Assembly: GCF_014645515.1 (NCBI RefSeq)
Contig: NZ_BMLW01000008.1
Location: forward strand, 216,515 to 280,514
Length of the DNA stretch: 64,000 nt
From: Oceanobacillus neutriphilus
GTDB taxonomy: Bacteria; Bacillota; Bacilli; Bacillales; Amphibacillaceae
Direction: 5' to 3'
Numbering within the stretch: position 1 is the stretch's first letter; the number at the start of each line of letters is the position of its first letter. This document shows positions 63,339 to 64,000 of the stretch, in pieces. The notes below the pieces were generated by a model. That model was not told the DNA's origin and did no database searches. It saw nothing but the letters and a program-made list of their open reading frames with translations. The position numbers were made by a program, and so were the translations under genes.

Positions 63339-64000
63339 TCAACTTTCGTACCTGAGAATAAGTATCTATACCTTCCTAGTCCAGGATGAACATGTTCTTT
63401 ATTATCCTGCTTGCATTTTGTTAAATCATCCTTCTATTGAAATGGAGATTGTGTATAGCGCCTTCAACCAACCACTACGCTTTCCGACGTACAAATGTTT
63501 CCGATGGGGCGAGTAATCGCAGTCCCAGTCCCAGGACGTACTAGTGCAGACGTTGCAACAACTCTTTTCGATGGGGTGAGTAATCTCAGGCCCCAGGAGT
63601 CACGGGTTTAGCCTGCGCTCAGTTAGGTTTCTACAGCGCATGGCAGAAATGATATCCTGATGGAGTTGGATGAAATAATCGCTTTTTGCTTGGTAAAAAG
63701 ATCATTTAAGTGTTTCAAATGGTTGATTTGGCAATTGAAGTGAAGGTACAGCCATGGATAGTAAATATCAGGAATAACTTTTATACACAGAAAATAATCG
63801 TGACAGGACATTTTATATGGACCATGAAAAATATGTTCTTTACCGGTCTAATTTCTATTTGCTCCGTTGTATTAAACAGTATAGAATCCCTTTCTAGCGG
63901 AGGCGGACCGTTTTGACTCCTGAGGGATTAAGCACCATCTGAAGATCCACTTTTGCCAAGTGCTCTTCTTGGCAAAAGTTAGCTGAAGAGCGTGCCCCTA
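63339..64000 (+). repeat. Family 1 repeat, copy E (cut by the window end)
   Basis: Begins CTCAACTTTCGTA at 63339 and matches the reverse complement of copy C for about 590 bp, to GACCGTTTTGACTCC (63906-63920). GAGTAATC motifs are at 63503-63521 and 63570-63588. Near the end a 12-bp hairpin (63949-63960 with 63968-63979) has the same flanks as the hairpins of A and C but a different stem. The element runs past the window. No gene seen. Confidence 0.85.

Overview
The window is a low-GC Gram-positive chromosome segment from a spore-forming member of the Bacillaceae, probably an Oceanobacillus/Virgibacillus-type organism. The species is an inference. The order glyQ-glyS-ccpN-yqfL-dnaG-sigA-cccA-trmK-yqfO-cshB-nfo ... 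sodA-yqgE-pbpA ... glcK ... comG ... gcvT-gcvPA-gcvPB ... mntR-yqhO-yqhP-yqhR-yqhT-efp-spoIIIA follows the Bacillus subtilis map from about yqfJ to spoIIIAH. Comparisons with B. subtilis here are from memory, not from an alignment run.

Layout. 1-4.8 kb: a T-box leader, glycyl-tRNA synthetase, and the CcpN/YqfL gluconeogenic control pair. 5.8-12.1 kb: primase, SigA, a membrane protein, cytochrome c550, TrmK and YqfO. 12.7-18.8 kb: CshB helicase, endonuclease IV, small membrane proteins, an NfeD protein and a Na/phosphate transporter. 19.0-19.6 kb: six tRNAs. 19.9-33.3 kb: SodA, YqgE, PbpA, ribosomal protein L33, 5-FCL, the rhomboid GluP, a GerA/SpoVAF-type spore protein, YqgQ-GlcK and an LTA synthase. 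34.5-39.8 kb: yqzE, comGA-GG (DNA uptake pseudopilus), yqgY and yqgX. 40-47 kb: YqhG/YqhH, a tandem glycine riboswitch and the glycine cleavage genes. 48-52.5 kb: an insertion relative to B. subtilis holding a B12-dependent ribonucleotide reductase behind two NrdR boxes and an ABC-2 transporter. 52.9-63.3 kb: MntR, yqhO-yqhT, efp and the spoIIIAA-AH operon (the feeding-tube channel of sporulation).

The part not explained by ordinary genes is a dense set of intergenic repeats. Family 1 (A 4.93-5.45 kb, C 33.8-34.5 kb, E 63.3 kb to the window end) starts at a CTCAACTTTCGCA terminus; an 84-bp miniature element (F, 47.8 kb) carries two such ends and sits between 7-bp target duplications. Family 2 (B 12.15-12.63 kb, D 59.06-59.51 kb) is about 460-480 bp and has a 100-nt nested stem-loop. 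Both families share a 19-nt motif with an invariant GAGTAATC core, present 13 times at five loci, and hairpins whose stem sequences differ between copies while pairing is kept. Family 3 is a small TTCAAAAAG-ended element at four loci. Copy D lies inside the spoIIIA operon between spoIIIAB and spoIIIAC, and several other copies lie where B. subtilis genes (yqxD, ispH/yqfQ, lipM) are absent. These repeats are the best candidate here for something undescribed.
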